64,000 nt of DNA from a bacterium (lineage in GTDB: Bacteria > UBA10199 > 2-02-FULL-44-16 > JAAZCA01), in contig JAJZQH010000009.1 of assembly GCA_021810905.1 (NCBI GenBank), positions 62,001-126,000 of the forward strand. Reading direction: 5' to 3'. The stretch's first letter is position 1, and every line of letters starts with the position of its first letter. Shown in pieces: positions 63,175-64,000 of the stretch. The notes under the pieces were generated by a model. That model had not been told where the DNA came from. It saw nothing but the letters and a program-made list of their open reading frames with translations, and did not search any database. The position numbers and the translations under genes were made by a program.

Positions 63175-64000
63175 ATGCTGCGTCGTTACGTCATACGAAG
63201 GATCATCGGTTTATTGCCCGTGATGCTTGCCGTTGCGTCGATCGTCTTCTTTCTCATCCATGCAATTCCGGGCGATCCGGTCGACCTCATCCTTGGCGAG
63301 CGCGCGCTGGTCGCAGACCGCGCCCAACTTTCACAGAGGCTTCATCTCGACGAGCCCGTTGCGGTGCAGTACGGCCGCTTTATGGCCGGCCTCGTGAGAG
63401 GCGATCTCGGTTCGTCGATTACGGATGCGCGTCCCGTCGCATCCCTCATAGCCGAGCGCTACGGCGCCACACTGTTGCTCGCCGTGTGCGCGATGTTCGT
63501 GGCCGTCGGCATTGCGATTCCTGCGGGCGTCTTTGCGGCCGCGCGCCGTGGCTCATTCTGGGATCAGGCCGCAATGCTCGCGGCGCTCACCGGGATTTCC
63601 GTTCCCAACTTCTGGCTGGGGCCGGTGCTCATTCTCATATTCTCAGTGCATCTTGGCTGGCTTCCGATAGAGGGCAGGGATTCGATCTCATCGATCATCC
63701 TCCCCGCAATTACGCTCGGCGCGGCGCTTGCAGCGATGCTCTCGCGCATGACGCGCTCGTCCATGATCGACGAGATCAGCAAGGACTACGTCGTCACCGC
63801 GAGGGCCAAGGGCGTTTCGGAGCGCGGCGTGATCTACAGGCATGCGCTGCGCAACGCGCTCAATCCCGTGATAACGATCGTCGGGCTGCAGGTCGGCACA
63901 TTGCTTGCCGGCGCAATCATCACGGAGAAAATATTCAACTGGCCGGGAGTGGGAATGCTCCTGCTCGATTCGATCAGCCGTCGCGATTATCCCGTGGTTC
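63175..64000 (+). CDS. Peptide ABC transporter permease, DppB/OppB type, 3' end outside window
   Basis: The reading frame is open to the window end. MLRRYVIRRIIGLLPVM is the family start; an in-frame ATG at 63169 would add two residues. It has FFLIHAIPGDPVDLILGE, the conserved first periplasmic loop, and the EAA-type loop near the end (DYVVTARAKGVSERGVIYRHALRNALNPVITI), which contacts the ATPase. It is the first of probably two permeases after the binding protein. Confidence 0.93.
   Translation, partial: MLRRYVIRRIIGLLPVMLAVASIVFFLIHAIPGDPVDLILGERALVADRAQLSQRLHLDEPVAVQYGRFMAGLVRGDLGSSITDARPVASLIAERYGATLLLAVCAMFVAVGIAIPAGVFAAARRGSFWDQAAMLAALTGISVPNFWLGPVLILIFSVHLGWLPIEGRDSISSIILPAITLGAALAAMLSRMTRSSMIDEISKDYVVTARAKGVSERGVIYRHALRNALNPVITIVGLQVGTLLAGAIITEKIFNWPGVGMLLLDSISRRDYPVV

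Overview
The window reads as chromosomal DNA of a Gram-negative, deltaproteobacterial-grade bacterium, possibly one known mainly from metagenomes. The evidence is gene order: ruvC-ruvA-ruvB with yebC; acp-rpiB-glyA-nrdR-ribD-ribE-ribBA-ribH-nusB; ffh-rpsP-KH-rimM-trmD-rplS-rnhB. A secretin-based type IV pilus, a lytic transglycosylase, a PBP4-type peptidase and a lipoprotein add to it. The lineage is an inference. I saw no rRNA, tRNA, CRISPR array or insertion sequence. Promoters close to the sigma-70 consensus can be read in front of several operons.

Region 1 (1-8.25 kb) is accessory. It holds three probable effector enzymes that share N-terminal EF-hand-like segments: a HExxH metalloprotease (cut by the window edge), a caspase-fold cysteine peptidase behind about twelve DUF4116 repeats, and a CheD/CNF-like deamidase. 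The first two also share a C-terminal tag (FCxREAVNCP), and the last two share an N-terminal signature. An AbiE-type type IV toxin-antitoxin pair with a perfect 30-bp operator-like palindrome sits between them, and a DUF4143 AAA ATPase follows.

Region 2 (8.4-16.4 kb, minus strand) holds two tandem paralogous membrane proteins, pilT, yebC, ruvC, ruvA, ruvB and an ftsB-like gene, several joined by ATGA overlaps. Region 3 (16.5-32.5 kb, plus strand) is a complete MSHA-like type IV pilus cluster: pilB, pilC, two non-classical pseudopilin-like proteins, a major pilin with its own promoter and a following hairpin, seven or eight minor pilins or PilX-like proteins, an ExeA-like ATPase, a TPR protein, PilM, PilN, PilO, PilP, the secretin, and a small cold-shock-like protein.

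Region 4 (32.5-52.9 kb) is housekeeping: gltX, a MEMO-family gene, a ketol-acid reductoisomerase-like gene with altered catalytic residues, panD, yceD, rpmF, an acyl-carrier-like protein with Glu in place of the phosphopantetheine Ser, rpiB, corA, glyA, nrdR, the riboflavin operon, nusB, ispH, glmM, ffh, rpsP, khpA, rimM, trmD, rplS, rnhB and a nucleoside phosphorylase. Region 5 (52.9-64 kb) has a small accessory island (a possible ADP-ribosyltransferase and two unknown proteins), comEC, a lipoprotein, an MltD-like transglycosylase, a DacB-like peptidase, and a peptide ABC transporter (binding protein and the start of the permease).

The most unusual genome-wide feature is a dispersed family of intergenic hairpins whose arms are tandem, mostly 7-base repeats (related 8- and 9-base versions exist) around a short conserved core. 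They sit between housekeeping genes, supply stop codons to ruvC, gltX, yceD and other genes, and in one case appear to supply a gene's start. They look like an undescribed mobile or terminator-like repeat class.
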